Shown here piece after piece: positions 48,244-57,062 of a stretch of 64,000 nt of DNA (the first letter of the stretch is position 1; each line of letters begins with the position of its first letter). The notes beneath the pieces were generated by a model. It saw nothing but the letters and a program-made list of their open reading frames with translations, searched no databases and had not been told where the DNA came from. The DNA is from Leifsonia tongyongensis (GTDB lineage Bacteria; Actinomycetota; Actinomycetes; Actinomycetales; Microbacteriaceae), in the NCBI RefSeq assembly GCF_010686705.1, contig NZ_JAAGWY010000002.1:892001-956000 (forward strand). Reading direction: 5' to 3'. Both the position numbers and the translations under genes were made by a program.

Positions 48244-48392
48244 CGTGACCCCCTTGGATGATGCCATTTGCGCACACGGTACCCCCATTTTGCTGGGCGG
48301 TCGGGCACCCTCCCCCCTCACAATCCGGGTTGACTCACGGCCCTCCCCATAACCGGCGGGAACCTCTTTCCCGAGGTCTGCGGTCAGCCACG

Positions 48393-48983
48393 ATGGTTGT
48401 CATGAGGCGACATACCCCTTCTCGGTGGGCGGCGGCTGCGGTAGATCTGGCCGCGGTCGCTGTCCTGACCTCGCTCGCTCTCGCACTCCCCTCCGCGGCG
48501 GCTGCCTGCTCCGGCGACGTTCGCCCGCACCAGGTGGTCCGCTCCGCGACGACGGCTTCGACTGTTCGGGCGGATGCACGGTGGCCGTGGCCGATCGCCC
48601 CGCCCGTCGTCGTGGGTCGCGCATTCGTCGCGCCCGCCACGGCGTATTCGGCGGGTCACCGCGGTATCGACCTCACCGTCATTCCGGGCGCCGAGGTGCG
48701 TTCGCCCGTGGACGGCACGGTGACGTTCTCCGGCGTGGTCGTCGATCGGCCTGTTCTCACGCTGGACGTCGGCAACGACCTCCTGGTGAGCTTCGAGCCC
48801 ATCGAGAGCGTGGTTGCGAAGGGAGACCACGTGGCGCGAAGCGAGTTCATCGGCCGGGTCGCCGATGGGGGCCACTGCGCCGCCGGGTGTCTGCATGTCG
48901 GAGTGCGGCTCCGCGGAGCCTACATTTCGCCGCTGCTGTTCTTCGACCGGGTGCCGCGAGCGGTTCTCCTTCCGCTGCCGTGA
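48393..48983 (+). CDS. degenerate M23/LytM-family protein
   Basis: Exported protein of 196 residues with a signal segment (about 12-38, LAAVAVLTSLALALPSAAAA) and a LytM-like domain. H89 and D93 in GHRGIDLTV and H168 in CLHVGVR match the zinc ligands. The two catalytic histidines of LytM are replaced: YAHL-type reads SFEPI (residues 133-137) and the first His of HxH is C166. It is therefore probably a non-hydrolytic or altered M23 protein. The ATG at 48402 is an alternative start. Its position beside rpsB and xerC is conserved in actinobacteria. Confidence 0.87.
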   Translation: MVVMRRHTPSRWAAAAVDLAAVAVLTSLALALPSAAAACSGDVRPHQVVRSATTASTVRADARWPWPIAPPVVVGRAFVAPATAYSAGHRGIDLTVIPGAEVRSPVDGTVTFSGVVVDRPVLTLDVGNDLLVSFEPIESVVAKGDHVARSEFIGRVADGGHCAAGCLHVGVRLRGAYISPLLFFDRVPRAVLLPLP

Positions 48984-49007
48984 TCCGGTCCGTACTGCTG
49001 TGATCCG

Positions 49008-49041
49008 ATCAGTGGGGGGATGCGGTCAGTGGGGGGATGCG
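49008..49041. repeat. 17-nt tandem duplication in a convergent gap
   Basis: Units atcagtggggggatgcg and gtcagtggggggatgcg are adjacent (16/17), followed by a 6-base partial third unit that enters the end of xerC. Confidence 0.88.
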
Positions 49042-49042
49042 G

Positions 49043-49945
49043 TCAGGCGCGCGGGTGCGCCATCCGGTAACTCTCTTTCAGTCGTTCCGTCGACACGTGG
49101 GTGTAGATCTGGGTTGTGCCTAGGCTGGCATGGCCGAGAAGCTCCTGGACTGCCCTCAGGTCTGCTCCTCCGTCGAGCAGGTGCGTGGCGGCGGTGTGCC
49201 GCAGGGCGTGCGGGCCGGCAGGTCCGGTACCCGGCAGGTCGATGAGGAGAGACGCCACGAGCTGGTACACGGCACGGGTTCCGAGCCTGCCGCCCCGGTC
49301 CCCCAGCAGCAGCGCCGGCCCCGAGGTGGAGACCGCAAGCGTTGGTCGCGCATTCCCGAGGTAGTCGATGAGCGCGGTCCGGGCCGGTACGCCGAACGGA
49401 ACGACGCGCTCTTTGGAGCCTTTTCCGAGCACCCGCAGCGTGAGCCGTTCGAGGTCGACGTCGTCGGTGTCGAGTCCGGTGAGTTCGGAGACGCGGATCC
49501 CGGTCGCGTAGAGAAGCTCGATGACGGCGAGGTCGCGTTTCGCCGCCGGGTCTCCCGTTTCGCTGCGCACGATCAGGGTGTCGAGCAGCCCGGTGATCTG
49601 TTGCCGGTTGATCACGCGCGGCAGCGTCTTGTCGGGTTTGGGGGCACGCAATCGGGCAGCCGGGTCGTTGATGCCGCTGGCCCGGGCCAGCCACGCGCTG
49701 AACCCTTTGGCCGAGGCCGAACGTCTCGCAAGCGTGGCTTTGGAGAGTCCGGCCTGGGAGGCCTTCCAGAGCCAGTCGCGCAGCAGTTCGAGCGTCACCC
49801 CGTCGGTCGTGTCGATGGTGCGCGTGTGCGCGTATTTTGCGAGGGCGTTGAGGTCCGACCGGTAGGCCCGCACCGTCTGCGGCGAGTAGCCGCGCTCGAC
49901 CGCGAGGTGGACCGCGTAGTCCTCGATCGCCTGGTCGAAATGCAC
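49043..49945 (-). CDS. xerC: tyrosine recombinase XerC
   Basis: Site-specific recombinase resolving chromosome dimers at dif, 300 residues. The N-terminal SAM-like domain (DYAVHLAVERGYSPQTVRAY) is followed by the catalytic domain with Arg in LYATGIRVSELTGL, Lys in GKGSKERVVPFG, the PHALRHTAATHLL box, HASLGTT and the nucleophile Tyr in IYTHVS. The GTG at 49945 gives the usual length and avoids overlapping dprA; an ATG at 50071 would add 42 residues and overlap it. End of the yraN-comM-dprA-xerC series. Confidence 0.93.
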   Translation of the reverse strand: MHFDQAIEDYAVHLAVERGYSPQTVRAYRSDLNALAKYAHTRTIDTTDGVTLELLRDWLWKASQAGLSKATLARRSASAKGFSAWLARASGINDPAARLRAPKPDKTLPRVINRQQITGLLDTLIVRSETGDPAAKRDLAVIELLYATGIRVSELTGLDTDDVDLERLTLRVLGKGSKERVVPFGVPARTALIDYLGNARPTLAVSTSGPALLLGDRGGRLGTRAVYQLVASLLIDLPGTGPAGPHALRHTAATHLLDGGADLRAVQELLGHASLGTTQIYTHVSTERLKESYRMAHPRA

Positions 49946-50003
49946 GATCCCAGCTTCGCGCGCCGAGCGCCGGATCGCGGTATCGACGCCGGTCGGTCGG
50001 GTT

Positions 50004-51290
50004 TCACCCTTGCGCGGTCTTGACCCAGCCGCCGCTCCTCTCCGATGCACGACCTGTTGTTTCGAGGGCACCGAGCGCGCCGATGACGTCCCGAGCGGAC
50101 ATGCCGGTGCGAACGACGAGCTCGGAGACGGTGAGCGGCGATCGCGTCTTCAAGCCGTCGAGGAGGCGAACCGTTTCCGCGTTGTCGGTCGAGCCCGCAT
50201 CGCGCCCCTGCGGTTCCCCCACATCGATCTTCGGTTGCCCGGCGACGCCTGTGAGTTCGGCCATCTCGTCGGGCGTCGTCACGCATTCGGCTCCGTATTC
50301 ACGGATGAGACGATGGCAGCCGGCGGAAGCCGGCGAGGTCACTGGTCCGGGAACGGCCCCGAGCGGCCGGCCGATCGCGGCTGCGTGACCTGCGGTGTTG
50401 AGCGAGCCCGACCGGCGTCCGGCTTCGACGACCACCGTCGCCGTGCTCGCGGCCGCGATCAGCCGATTGCGCATGAGGAACCTCCAGCGCGTCGGTGAGG
50501 ATCCGCACGGCAGTTCTGCGATGAGGAGGCCACGCTCACCGACCCGTCGGAGGAGATCCGTGTGGCCGGCCGGGTAGAGCCGGTCGACGCCTCCGGCGAG
50601 GAAGGCGATGGTCGTCGCATCGCTCGCCAGGCCGGCCCGGTGCACTGCTCCGTCGATTCCGTAGGCTCCGCCCGACACGGTGGCGAACCCGCGGTCGGCG
50701 AGCCCCGCGGACGCTTCCATGGCGACGTGCTCGCCGTACCCCGTCGCCGCGCGCGCGCCGACGAGGGCGACCGAGCGAACCAACTCCTCGAGCCGGGCGA
50801 GGTCGCCGCGCACCCAGAGGGCGTGTGGCGCCCCATCGCCCAGGTCGTCCAGCGCTCTCGGCCAGAGGTCGTCCTCGGGTGTCACGAGCGCCGCGCGAAA
50901 ATGTCCGGCCGACTCGAATGCCCGAACAGCAGTTCTCAGGGAGGCGCGCGGTCGCCACCGTTCGAGGGCGTTCTCCAGTCGGTGCCCGAGCAGCTCGGCG
51001 ACCGCCGGGTCCGCCTCGCGCACGATGGCGAGAACACGAGACGCGGCCCACCGTTCCACGATCGCCTGCAGGGCACGGACCGGTCCGATCGCACCGACCA
51101 GCGCACCGGCGTCGGAGTCGCCCGGTTCGGCCAGCGCGCTCATGACGGCCCGGGCGAAACGGGTTCGCAGTGAAGGTGGCTCTTGCTCACGACGGTCCGG
51201 CCCCTCATCCTCCCTCGCTTCTGGGGCCGGCGCCAGGACACGAGAAACATGGGCGGCGAGTTCTCCATCGGTCAGTCCGAGATAGGTCAC
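50004..51290 (-). CDS. dprA: DNA-processing protein DprA
   Basis: Rossmann-like DprA/Smf protein of 428 residues that binds single-stranded DNA and loads RecA in transformation. Core motifs: VALVGARAATGYGEHVAMEA, the SGG loop in TVSGGAYGIDGAVHRAGL, FLAGGVDRLYPAGH and RFLMRNRLIAAAST. A roughly 130-residue N-terminal extension and a C-terminal winged-helix (LTVSELVVRTGMSARDVIGA) flank the core. The GTG overlaps the comM stop (GTGA). Confidence 0.93.
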   Translation of the reverse strand: MTYLGLTDGELAAHVSRVLAPAPEAREDEGPDRREQEPPSLRTRFARAVMSALAEPGDSDAGALVGAIGPVRALQAIVERWAASRVLAIVREADPAVAELLGHRLENALERWRPRASLRTAVRAFESAGHFRAALVTPEDDLWPRALDDLGDGAPHALWVRGDLARLEELVRSVALVGARAATGYGEHVAMEASAGLADRGFATVSGGAYGIDGAVHRAGLASDATTIAFLAGGVDRLYPAGHTDLLRRVGERGLLIAELPCGSSPTRWRFLMRNRLIAAASTATVVVEAGRRSGSLNTAGHAAAIGRPLGAVPGPVTSPASAGCHRLIREYGAECVTTPDEMAELTGVAGQPKIDVGEPQGRDAGSTDNAETVRLLDGLKTRSPLTVSELVVRTGMSARDVIGALGALETTGRASERSGGWVKTAQG

Positions 51291-52864
51291 GATCCCATCC
51301 CCCGCCTCAGGAACAGCGCCGCGCCGACGTGATGCGCCGTCGGTGTCGACGCCGAGTCGAGATCGGCGAGCGTCCACGCCAATCGCAACGTGCGGTCGAA
51401 TCCCCGCATCGTGATTGCTCCGCGCTCGAATGCCCGGTCGAGAGAGGACGTGACGGCATGTGGAAGATGTCTCGGGCCAGTCCTCAGCCAGCTTCCGCTC
51501 ACGTGCGCGTTGCGGGTCCACGGCGTCGCGGCCAGTCGTTCCGCCGCGACGGCTCGCGCTTCGACGACCCTCTGCCGGATGGCTGCGCTGGAACCTGAGG
51601 TCGACTCGGGTTCGTGCCCGCTGATCGGCGATCCACCGGCTCTCGAGGCCCGCATGGCTGCAACGCTCAGCCGTCGGACGCTCAGCCGGATGTCGACCCG
51701 GTCGAGCAATGGCCCGGACAGCCGGGCCAGGTAGCGGCGGCGGGCTATCGGCGTGCAGGTGCATTCGTCGTCCGGCGAACCGTACCGCCCGCACGGACAC
51801 GGGTTGGCGGCGAGCACCAGCTGGAACCGGGCGGGGAACGCAGCGACGCCGTTCGCCCGATGAACCGTGATCGTTCCTGCTTCGAGGGGCTGACGCAGAA
51901 CGTCGAGCACGCGCGCGGGAAACTCGGGGGCTTCGTCGAGGAAGAGCACGCCGTTGGTCGCACGGACGACCGCCCCCGGCACGATGCGGCCGCTGCCTCC
52001 GCCGACGATCGAAATCGCGGATGCCGTGTGATGAGGCGCCTCGAACGGTGGCCGCCGCATGAGCTCCCGCCCGATGGGCGCACCTACGAGGGACAGGATC
52101 GAGGTCACTTCGAGCGCCTCGTCGTCGGTCAGGTCGGGAAGGATTCCCGGCAGCCGCGCCGCGAGCATGGTCTTGCCTGCTCCGGGCGGCCCGACCATCG
52201 AGACATGGTGCCCACCGGCCGCCGCCACGGTGAGCGCCTCGATCGCCTCATCGTTGCCGAGCACGTCGATCATGTCGAGTGCGCCGTCGTCCTCGTTGGA
52301 GCGAGCGCCCGCAGCCGGAAGACCGACCGGGTCGACCGGCTCGGGCGAGAAGCCGGCGCCGTGCCAGATCGCGGCGTCACGCAGCGAGGCTACGGCGATC
52401 ACCCGGATCCCTTCGACGAGTTCGGCCTCTTCGGCGTTCGCCGTCGGAACCATCACCTTCGCGAATCCCGCTCGACGCGCGGCCGCGACCGAGGGCAGCA
52501 CTCCCGGTATGGGTCGGAGCCGGCCGTCGAGCCCCAGTTCACCGAGATGCACCACGCCCGAGACGGACTCCACACCGACATCGCCTGACGCAGCGAGTGC
52601 CGCGACGGCGATGGCGAGATCGAAGCCGGAGCCCTGCTTGCGCAGGGCGGCAGGCGAGAGATTGATCGTGAGTTTGCGCTGCGTGAGCGGGCAGCCCGCG
52701 TTGACAGCGGCAGCACGGACGCGTTCGCGCGACTCGCCGAGCGCGGTGTCGGGCAGCCCGATGAGCACGAACGCCGGCAGCCCGGGAGCGATGTCGGCTT
52801 CGACCTCGACGACATGGCCGTCCAGCCCGTTGAGTGCGACCGCGAACGTCCTCGCGACCGCCAT
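51287..52864 (-). CDS. comM: YifB/ComM-family AAA+ ATPase
   Basis: Mg-chelatase-like AAA+ protein of 525 residues; ComM is a hexameric helicase promoting branch migration in natural transformation. The N-terminal lobe (LIGLPDTALGESRERVRAA, KLTINLSPAALRKQGSGFDL) is a Lon-protease-like fold. Walker A is GPPGAGKTMLAARLPGILP, Walker B GVLFLDEAPEF, followed by the Cys-rich NPCPCGRYGSPDDECTC insert. Start and stop overlap yraN and dprA, so the three are translationally coupled. Confidence 0.95.
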   Translation of the reverse strand: MAVARTFAVALNGLDGHVVEVEADIAPGLPAFVLIGLPDTALGESRERVRAAAVNAGCPLTQRKLTINLSPAALRKQGSGFDLAIAVAALAASGDVGVESVSGVVHLGELGLDGRLRPIPGVLPSVAAARRAGFAKVMVPTANAEEAELVEGIRVIAVASLRDAAIWHGAGFSPEPVDPVGLPAAGARSNEDDGALDMIDVLGNDEAIEALTVAAAGGHHVSMVGPPGAGKTMLAARLPGILPDLTDDEALEVTSILSLVGAPIGRELMRRPPFEAPHHTASAISIVGGGSGRIVPGAVVRATNGVLFLDEAPEFPARVLDVLRQPLEAGTITVHRANGVAAFPARFQLVLAANPCPCGRYGSPDDECTCTPIARRRYLARLSGPLLDRVDIRLSVRRLSVAAMRASRAGGSPISGHEPESTSGSSAAIRQRVVEARAVAAERLAATPWTRNAHVSGSWLRTGPRHLPHAVTSSLDRAFERGAITMRGFDRTLRLAWTLADLDSASTPTAHHVGAALFLRRGMGS

Positions 52865-53217
52865 CAGACGGCCCCTCTCACATGCTCGACGGTCGGGCGC
52901 GGACTCCAGGCACCGAGCACGGCGACGACGTCGATACGGATCTCCGCCGCGGCAGGGTTCGCCCGGCACCATTCGGCCGCCAGCCGCCGCAGCCGCCCCG
53001 CCTTGGCGGCCGTGATCGCCTCGAACGGATGCCCGTACGCGGTCGACGTGCGCGTCTTCACCTCCGCGAAGACCGTCGTGTCTCCGTCTCTCAGGATCAC
53101 GTCTATCTCGCCGGACGCGCACCGCCAGTTGCGCGCGATCACGGTCATGCCCTGCCCCTCGAGCCACGTCGCCGCGATTTCTTCGCCGCGTCGGCCCAGG
53201 TCGTCTTTGTCTGCCAT
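52864..53217 (-). CDS. YraN/UPF0102 endonuclease-like protein
   Basis: Small protein of 117 residues with the restriction-endonuclease-like fold. The nuclease motif is readable: GEEIAATWL helix, then SGEIDVILRDGDTTVFAEVKTR with D and ExK. Its function is undetermined; linkage to comM and dprA suggests DNA processing. The stop overlaps the comM start. Confidence 0.92.
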   Translation of the reverse strand: MADKDDLGRRGEEIAATWLEGQGMTVIARNWRCASGEIDVILRDGDTTVFAEVKTRTSTAYGHPFEAITAAKAGRLRRLAAEWCRANPAAAEIRIDVVAVLGAWSPRPTVEHVRGAV

Positions 53218-53325
53218 TGCTGCCTCCGCTACAAGGTTCGCGGCAGGAGCATCCCGACGAGCAGACGATCAGGAAATCTGTGGAGGGCGAGCGTTACGGC
53301 CGGGTTGTGAAGGGCTGGGGGTGGC

Positions 53326-53649
53326 TCACTCGTCGAGCGCGAGTTCCTTCGGCAACTCGAAGTCCTTGCTCGACAGTTCCTCGATGTTGACGTCTTTGAA
53401 GGTCAGCACGCGAACGGACTTCACGAACCGGTCGGAGCGGTACACGTCCCACACCCAGACGTCGTTCATGGTCAGCTCGAAGTAGAAGTCGTGCTCCGTG
53501 TCTCGACGTACGAACTCCACCTCGTTGGCAAGGTAGAAACGCCGCTCGGTCTCGATCACGTACTTGAACTGTGAGACGACGTCGCGGTATTCGCGGTACA
53601 GTGCCAGCTCGACCTCACGGTCGTAGTCGTCGAACTCGTCTTCATCCAT
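53326..53649 (-). CDS. DUF2469 family protein
   Basis: Actinobacteria-specific acidic protein of 107 residues, DUF2469. The sequence is highly typical: DEFDDYDREVELALYREYRD, FKYVIETERRFYLANEVE and FELTMNDVWVWDVYR. It is always found between rnhB and yraN in the conserved order, as here. Function unknown. TAGACT lies 9 bases before the ATG, which may mean a very short leader. Confidence 0.93.
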   Translation of the reverse strand: MDEDEFDDYDREVELALYREYRDVVSQFKYVIETERRFYLANEVEFVRRDTEHDFYFELTMNDVWVWDVYRSDRFVKSVRVLTFKDVNIEELSSKDFELPKELALDE

Positions 53650-53672
53650 CGTCCGACAAGTCTATGCCGGAT

Positions 53673-54332
53673 TCACTCGACCTGTTCGAGCGGCACGTCG
53701 CCCTTGAGCCAGCTGAGCCGGTGGTAGTCGCTGGGTCCGAGCAGGTCGATGGCCGCGAAGTGCGCACGGCTGGCGTACCCCTTGTTGGATGCCCACCCAT
53801 AGCCGGGCGTCACGACGTCGCGGTCGATCAGGAGGCGGTCACGGTGGACCTTCGCGATGACGGATGCGGCAGCGACCGACGCGCAATCCCGATCGGCTTT
53901 GATCCTGGTCACCACGTCGACGCGCGTGTCGAGCACGGGGTTGAGGTAATCCCAGTTGCCATCGAGCACCAGCGTGCTGGACCCGATAGGAGCACCCATC
54001 GCTTCGAGGCTTTCGAGCGCCCGCCTCCCGGCGAGGCCCAGACAGCGGCTCAGACCGAGCGAATCGATCTCGTCTGCGGAGGCCAGGCCGACCGCCGAAT
54101 AGAGGACCCATCGTGTGCAGAGCGGCGCCAGCGCCTCGCGGTGCGGCTCGGGCAGGAGCTTGGAGTCCCGGAGGCCTTTGGGCATCCGCCTGACGCTCTG
54201 GTCGATCACGACCATGCCCACCGCCACCGGGCCGGCGAGCGCGCCGCGTCCGACCTCATCGCAGGCGATGATCGACTCCACGCCGTTGCGGAACAGCGAG
54301 CGCTCGAATCGCAGGGTCGGATCTGCGGGCAT
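53673..54332 (-). CDS. rnhB: ribonuclease HII
   Basis: Removes ribonucleotides and RNA primers from DNA; 219 residues. The catalytic DE pair is in IIACDEVGRGALAGPV, with KLLPEPHREAL, the Asp in VLDGNWDYL and DRDCASVAAASVIAKVHRD. The ATG overlaps the lepB stop (TAATG), so it is translationally coupled. Normal length. Confidence 0.95.
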   Translation of the reverse strand: MPADPTLRFERSLFRNGVESIIACDEVGRGALAGPVAVGMVVIDQSVRRMPKGLRDSKLLPEPHREALAPLCTRWVLYSAVGLASADEIDSLGLSRCLGLAGRRALESLEAMGAPIGSSTLVLDGNWDYLNPVLDTRVDVVTRIKADRDCASVAAASVIAKVHRDRLLIDRDVVTPGYGWASNKGYASRAHFAAIDLLGPSDYHRLSWLKGDVPLEQVE

Positions 54333-55078
54333 TACTTCTGGTCGTCCTCCACGCCTCGGAAGACGTCGGGGTAGTTGTCGAGCCATGACCAGCGGTTGAT
54401 CGGCCAGCTGATCACGAACGCACGGCCCACGACGTTGCTGATCGGCACGAATCCTTTTCCGGGATCATTCACATGGTAACGAGAGTCGGCCGAGTTGTAC
54501 CGGTTGTCGCCCATCACCCAGAGCGATCCCTTCGGAACAGTCACGTCGAAGGTGATTCCCGAGACCGCCTGCGAGCCGGGCGGCAGAAGCACGTACGGTT
54601 CTTTGAGCGGAACTCCGTTGACGCTCATCTGGCCGAGAGCGTTGCAGCAGGTGACGTGGTCACCGGGCAGACCGATCACGCGCTTGATCAGGTGGTCGTT
54701 GCTGTCCGGCGCCGAAAGGCCCACGAACGAGAGCGCAGCATCCCATGCCGCAGCGATCGGGTTCTGGTTGGTCGGAACCGACGGCGGAAGCCACCCGCCC
54801 GGATCACGGAAGACGACGACGTCGCCATGCTCGATCGGGACGAGGTTCGGCTCCAGCTCGTTGACGATGATGCGGTCGTTGATCTGAAGAGTGTTCTCCA
54901 TGGACGCCGACGGGATGTAGAAGGACCGGACGACGAACGTCTTGATGAGGAAGGAGACGAGGACAGCCACCACGAAGATGATGAGGATGTCACGGATGAA
55001 GAGCTTGACGCTGCGCTGCTTACGGCGCTTGTCTGCCGCCGCGCGGTCTGTCCGCGTGGGCAAAGTGTCTTCTGTCAT
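54332..55078 (-). CDS. lepB: signal peptidase I
   Basis: Membrane serine peptidase cleaving secretory signal peptides, 248 residues. One N-terminal helix (about 24-48, DILIIFVVAVLVSFLIKTF), the catalytic Ser in FYIPSASMENTLQ, the Lys in DHLIKRVIGLPGD, and the box WVMGDNRYNSADSRYH. Two hairpins in the gap before it may limit transcription coming from rplS. Confidence 0.95.
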   Translation of the reverse strand: MTEDTLPTRTDRAAADKRRKQRSVKLFIRDILIIFVVAVLVSFLIKTFVVRSFYIPSASMENTLQINDRIIVNELEPNLVPIEHGDVVVFRDPGGWLPPSVPTNQNPIAAAWDAALSFVGLSAPDSNDHLIKRVIGLPGDHVTCCNALGQMSVNGVPLKEPYVLLPPGSQAVSGITFDVTVPKGSLWVMGDNRYNSADSRYHVNDPGKGFVPISNVVGRAFVISWPINRWSWLDNYPDVFRGVEDDQK

Positions 55079-55086
55079 TTAACCGC

Positions 55087-55124
55087 CTGAGCTCCCGACC
55101 CAGTTTATGGGATCGGGAGCTCAG
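55087..55124 (-). terminator. long hairpin between rplS and lepB
   Basis: Perfect 12-bp arms ctgagctcccga and tcgggagctcag, extended by CCC/GGG across a one-base bulge. No U-run, so it is possibly a high-GC intrinsic terminator or an RNA-processing site between two cotranscribed genes. Confidence 0.55.
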
Positions 55125-55135
55125 GATTTACCGGG

Positions 55136-55154
55136 AGCCGACCGCGGGTCGGCT
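55136..55154 (-). terminator. second hairpin after rplS
   Basis: 8-bp stem agccgacc/ggtcggct with a 3-base loop, 9 bases after the rplS stop. It precedes the 12-bp hairpin, giving a tandem pair. Confidence 0.45.
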
Positions 55155-55163
55155 GCGGCAGGA

Positions 55164-55511
55164 TCAGTTCTCGCGCTTCTCCTTGATCTTGGCCTTCTTG
55201 CCACGGAGCTCGCGCAGGTAGTACAGCTTGGCGCGACGAACGTCACCGCGTGTCACGACCTCGATGTGGTCGATGATCGGGGAGTGCACCGGGAAGGTAC
55301 GCTCCACGCCGACCTGGAAGCTGACCTTGCGGACCGTGAAGGTCTCGCGCACGCCTTCGCCCGAGCGGCCGATGACGACGCCCTGGAAGACCTGGATACG
55401 AGAGCGGCTGCCCTCGACGATGTTGACGTGGACCTTGACGGTGTCGCCGGCGCGGAAGGCCGGGATGTCCTGCTTGAGGGACGCGGCGTCCAGCTCATCG
55501 AGAATGTGCAT
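55164..55511 (-). CDS. rplS: 50S ribosomal protein L19
   Basis: Large-subunit protein at the subunit interface, 115 residues. Typical blocks: [58 protein letters not shown] and [20 protein letters not shown] 209-base gap upstream holds its promoter region; an AT-rich tract near 55654-55672 (aaacatctattgtgtcatg) is the likeliest site but is not resolved. Confidence 0.97.
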   Translation of the reverse strand: MHILDELDAASLKQDIPAFRAGDTVKVHVNIVEGSRSRIQVFQGVVIGRSGEGVRETFTVRKVSFQVGVERTFPVHSPIIDHIEVVTRGDVRRAKLYYLRELRGKKAKIKEKREN

Positions 55512-55720
55512 GTGTGTTCGCTCTCTGTACCCGCCACAGGTCGAGGACGGACTTGGGCCGTCGTGCGGGGAGCACGAGCGGCGGATTTGTCAGTTATGGG
55601 GTGACCGCGAAGAATGCTGGCTCCCCTGTGGCAGAGCCCGGCCGCGGCACAAACATCTATTGTGTCATGAACCGGCGGCCATTACCAAAGCGGGCGGCCA
55701 GCCCACTCGGCACTCGCGGG

Positions 55721-56215
55721 TCACTCGTCGTCGCGGCGTTCCTCGATCACGATGTACTCGCCACCGTCGACGACGCCGGGGTCGGGGCGCCCCATCGCGC
55801 CGGGCTGAGCGGCGCGTTCGTAGGCATCGAAGGTCTGCTGCACCCGCTCACGGGTTTCGACGAGCAGCTCCCACAGCGACACCCAGAACGTCGCCAGTCC
55901 GAGGAGGATGCCGAGAACGGCGATCCAGCCGGAGACGCCCGCGATGAAGAACCCGAACGCGATGATCGAGAGGTGCCAGGCGGCCAGCAGGCCCACGTCG
56001 TACCACGACACGGCCTTCGCATCCCTCACACTCCTGCGTGCGCGGACGATGCCGCCGATGACGAGCATGGCGATGAAGAGGACCGGGCACGCGATGAGCA
56101 GCCCGAGGAACGTCCAGCCGCCGCCTCCGAAGATCGCCCAGCCGACCAGCAGCCAGGCAGGGAGGATCACGGCCGACGGGAACAGCCACCAGTAGAACGC
56201 CCTGCGGAGGATCAC
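55721..56215 (-). CDS. four-helix membrane protein, function unknown
   Basis: A 164-residue protein with four hydrophobic segments: about 7-27 (WWLFPSAVILPAWLLVGWAI), 34-57, 72-95 and 97-117. The C-terminal 45 residues are hydrophilic and acidic and end in GGEYIVIEERRDDE. Positive residues between helices 2 and 3 (VRARRSVRDAK) suggest that the loop is cytoplasmic. GTG start with TACTCT 6 bases upstream. No family recognised. Confidence 0.75.
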   Translation of the reverse strand: MILRRAFYWWLFPSAVILPAWLLVGWAIFGGGGWTFLGLLIACPVLFIAMLVIGGIVRARRSVRDAKAVSWYDVGLLAAWHLSIIAFGFFIAGVSGWIAVLGILLGLATFWVSLWELLVETRERVQQTFDAYERAAQPGAMGRPDPGVVDGGEYIVIEERRDDE

Positions 56216-56221
56216 GGCACC

Positions 56222-56227
56222 AGAGTA
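56222..56227 (-). promoter_or_regulatory. -10 element of a leaderless membrane-protein transcript
   Basis: Minus-strand TACTCT, 6-base spacer GGTGCC, then the GTG. It lies in the divergent gap with map. Confidence 0.5.
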
Positions 56228-56284
56228 GCCTCGCCGGGCTGTGCAGCGCCTGCAGGTTCGCTGACGGCATGAAAAACTGTGTCC

Positions 56285-57052
56285 ATGATCGAGTTGAGGA
56301 CACCGGCCGAGATCGAGGCCATGAAGCCGGCAGGCCTATTCGTCGCCGAGGTGCTGCGCGTGACGAGCGCGGCAGCGAAGGTCGGGGTCAACCTGCTCGA
56401 ACTCGACAGGATCGCCCACGACCTCATCCGCAAGGCCGGAGCCGTGTCGAGCTACATCGACTACCACCCGTCGTTCGGCGCCAGTCCGTTCGGCAAGGTG
56501 ATCTGCACCTCCGTCAACGACGCGGTGCTCCACGGGCTCCCCCACGACTACCGGCTGCGCGACGGCGACCTGCTCAGCCTCGATTTCGCAGCAGCCGTCG
56601 ACGGCTGGGTGGCGGATTCGGCCGTGAGTTTCATCGTCGGCTCACCGCGCGCCGCCGATCCGCGCCTCATCGACACGACGCGTCGCGCTCTCGACGCCGC
56701 GATCGCGGTCGCGCATCCGGGCAACAGGATCGGCGACCTCTCGGCGGCCATCGCTGCGGTCGCACACGCCGAGGGCTATTCGATCAACACCGATTTCGGC
56801 GGTCACGGCGTCGGCCGCACTATGCACGGCGACCCGCACGTGCCGAACGACGGTCGCGCCGGGCGCGGCTATCCGCTCCGCCCCGGGCTGGTGATCGCGA
56901 TCGAACCGTGGTTCCTGGAGACCACGGACAAGATCGTCACGGATGCGGACGGCTGGACTCTGCGAAGCGCCGACGGTTCCCGCGGCGCCCACTCCGAGCA
57001 CACGATCGCGATCACCGACGGAGACCCGATCGTCCTCACCGCCCGCGACTGA
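56285..57052 (+). CDS. map: type I methionine aminopeptidase
   Basis: Removes the initiator methionine; 255 residues. The metal site is conserved: LSLDFAAAVDGWVADSA (two Asp), GHGVGRTMHGDPHVPN (His), VIAIEPWF (Glu) and GAHSEHTIAITD (Glu). It lacks the N-terminal SH3-binding extension of mycobacterial MapB. An ATG at 56279 is not likely. It lies on the plus strand between trmD and the membrane protein gene. Confidence 0.94.
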   Translation: MIELRTPAEIEAMKPAGLFVAEVLRVTSAAAKVGVNLLELDRIAHDLIRKAGAVSSYIDYHPSFGASPFGKVICTSVNDAVLHGLPHDYRLRDGDLLSLDFAAAVDGWVADSAVSFIVGSPRAADPRLIDTTRRALDAAIAVAHPGNRIGDLSAAIAAVAHAEGYSINTDFGGHGVGRTMHGDPHVPNDGRAGRGYPLRPGLVIAIEPWFLETTDKIVTDADGWTLRSADGSRGAHSEHTIAITDGDPIVLTARD

Positions 57053-57062
57053 GGCACGGGGC

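Noticed and set aside
49043-49945. XerC as a phage or integron integrase
   Set aside because: Gene order yraN-comM-dprA-xerC is the chromosomal housekeeping order and no phage genes are present.
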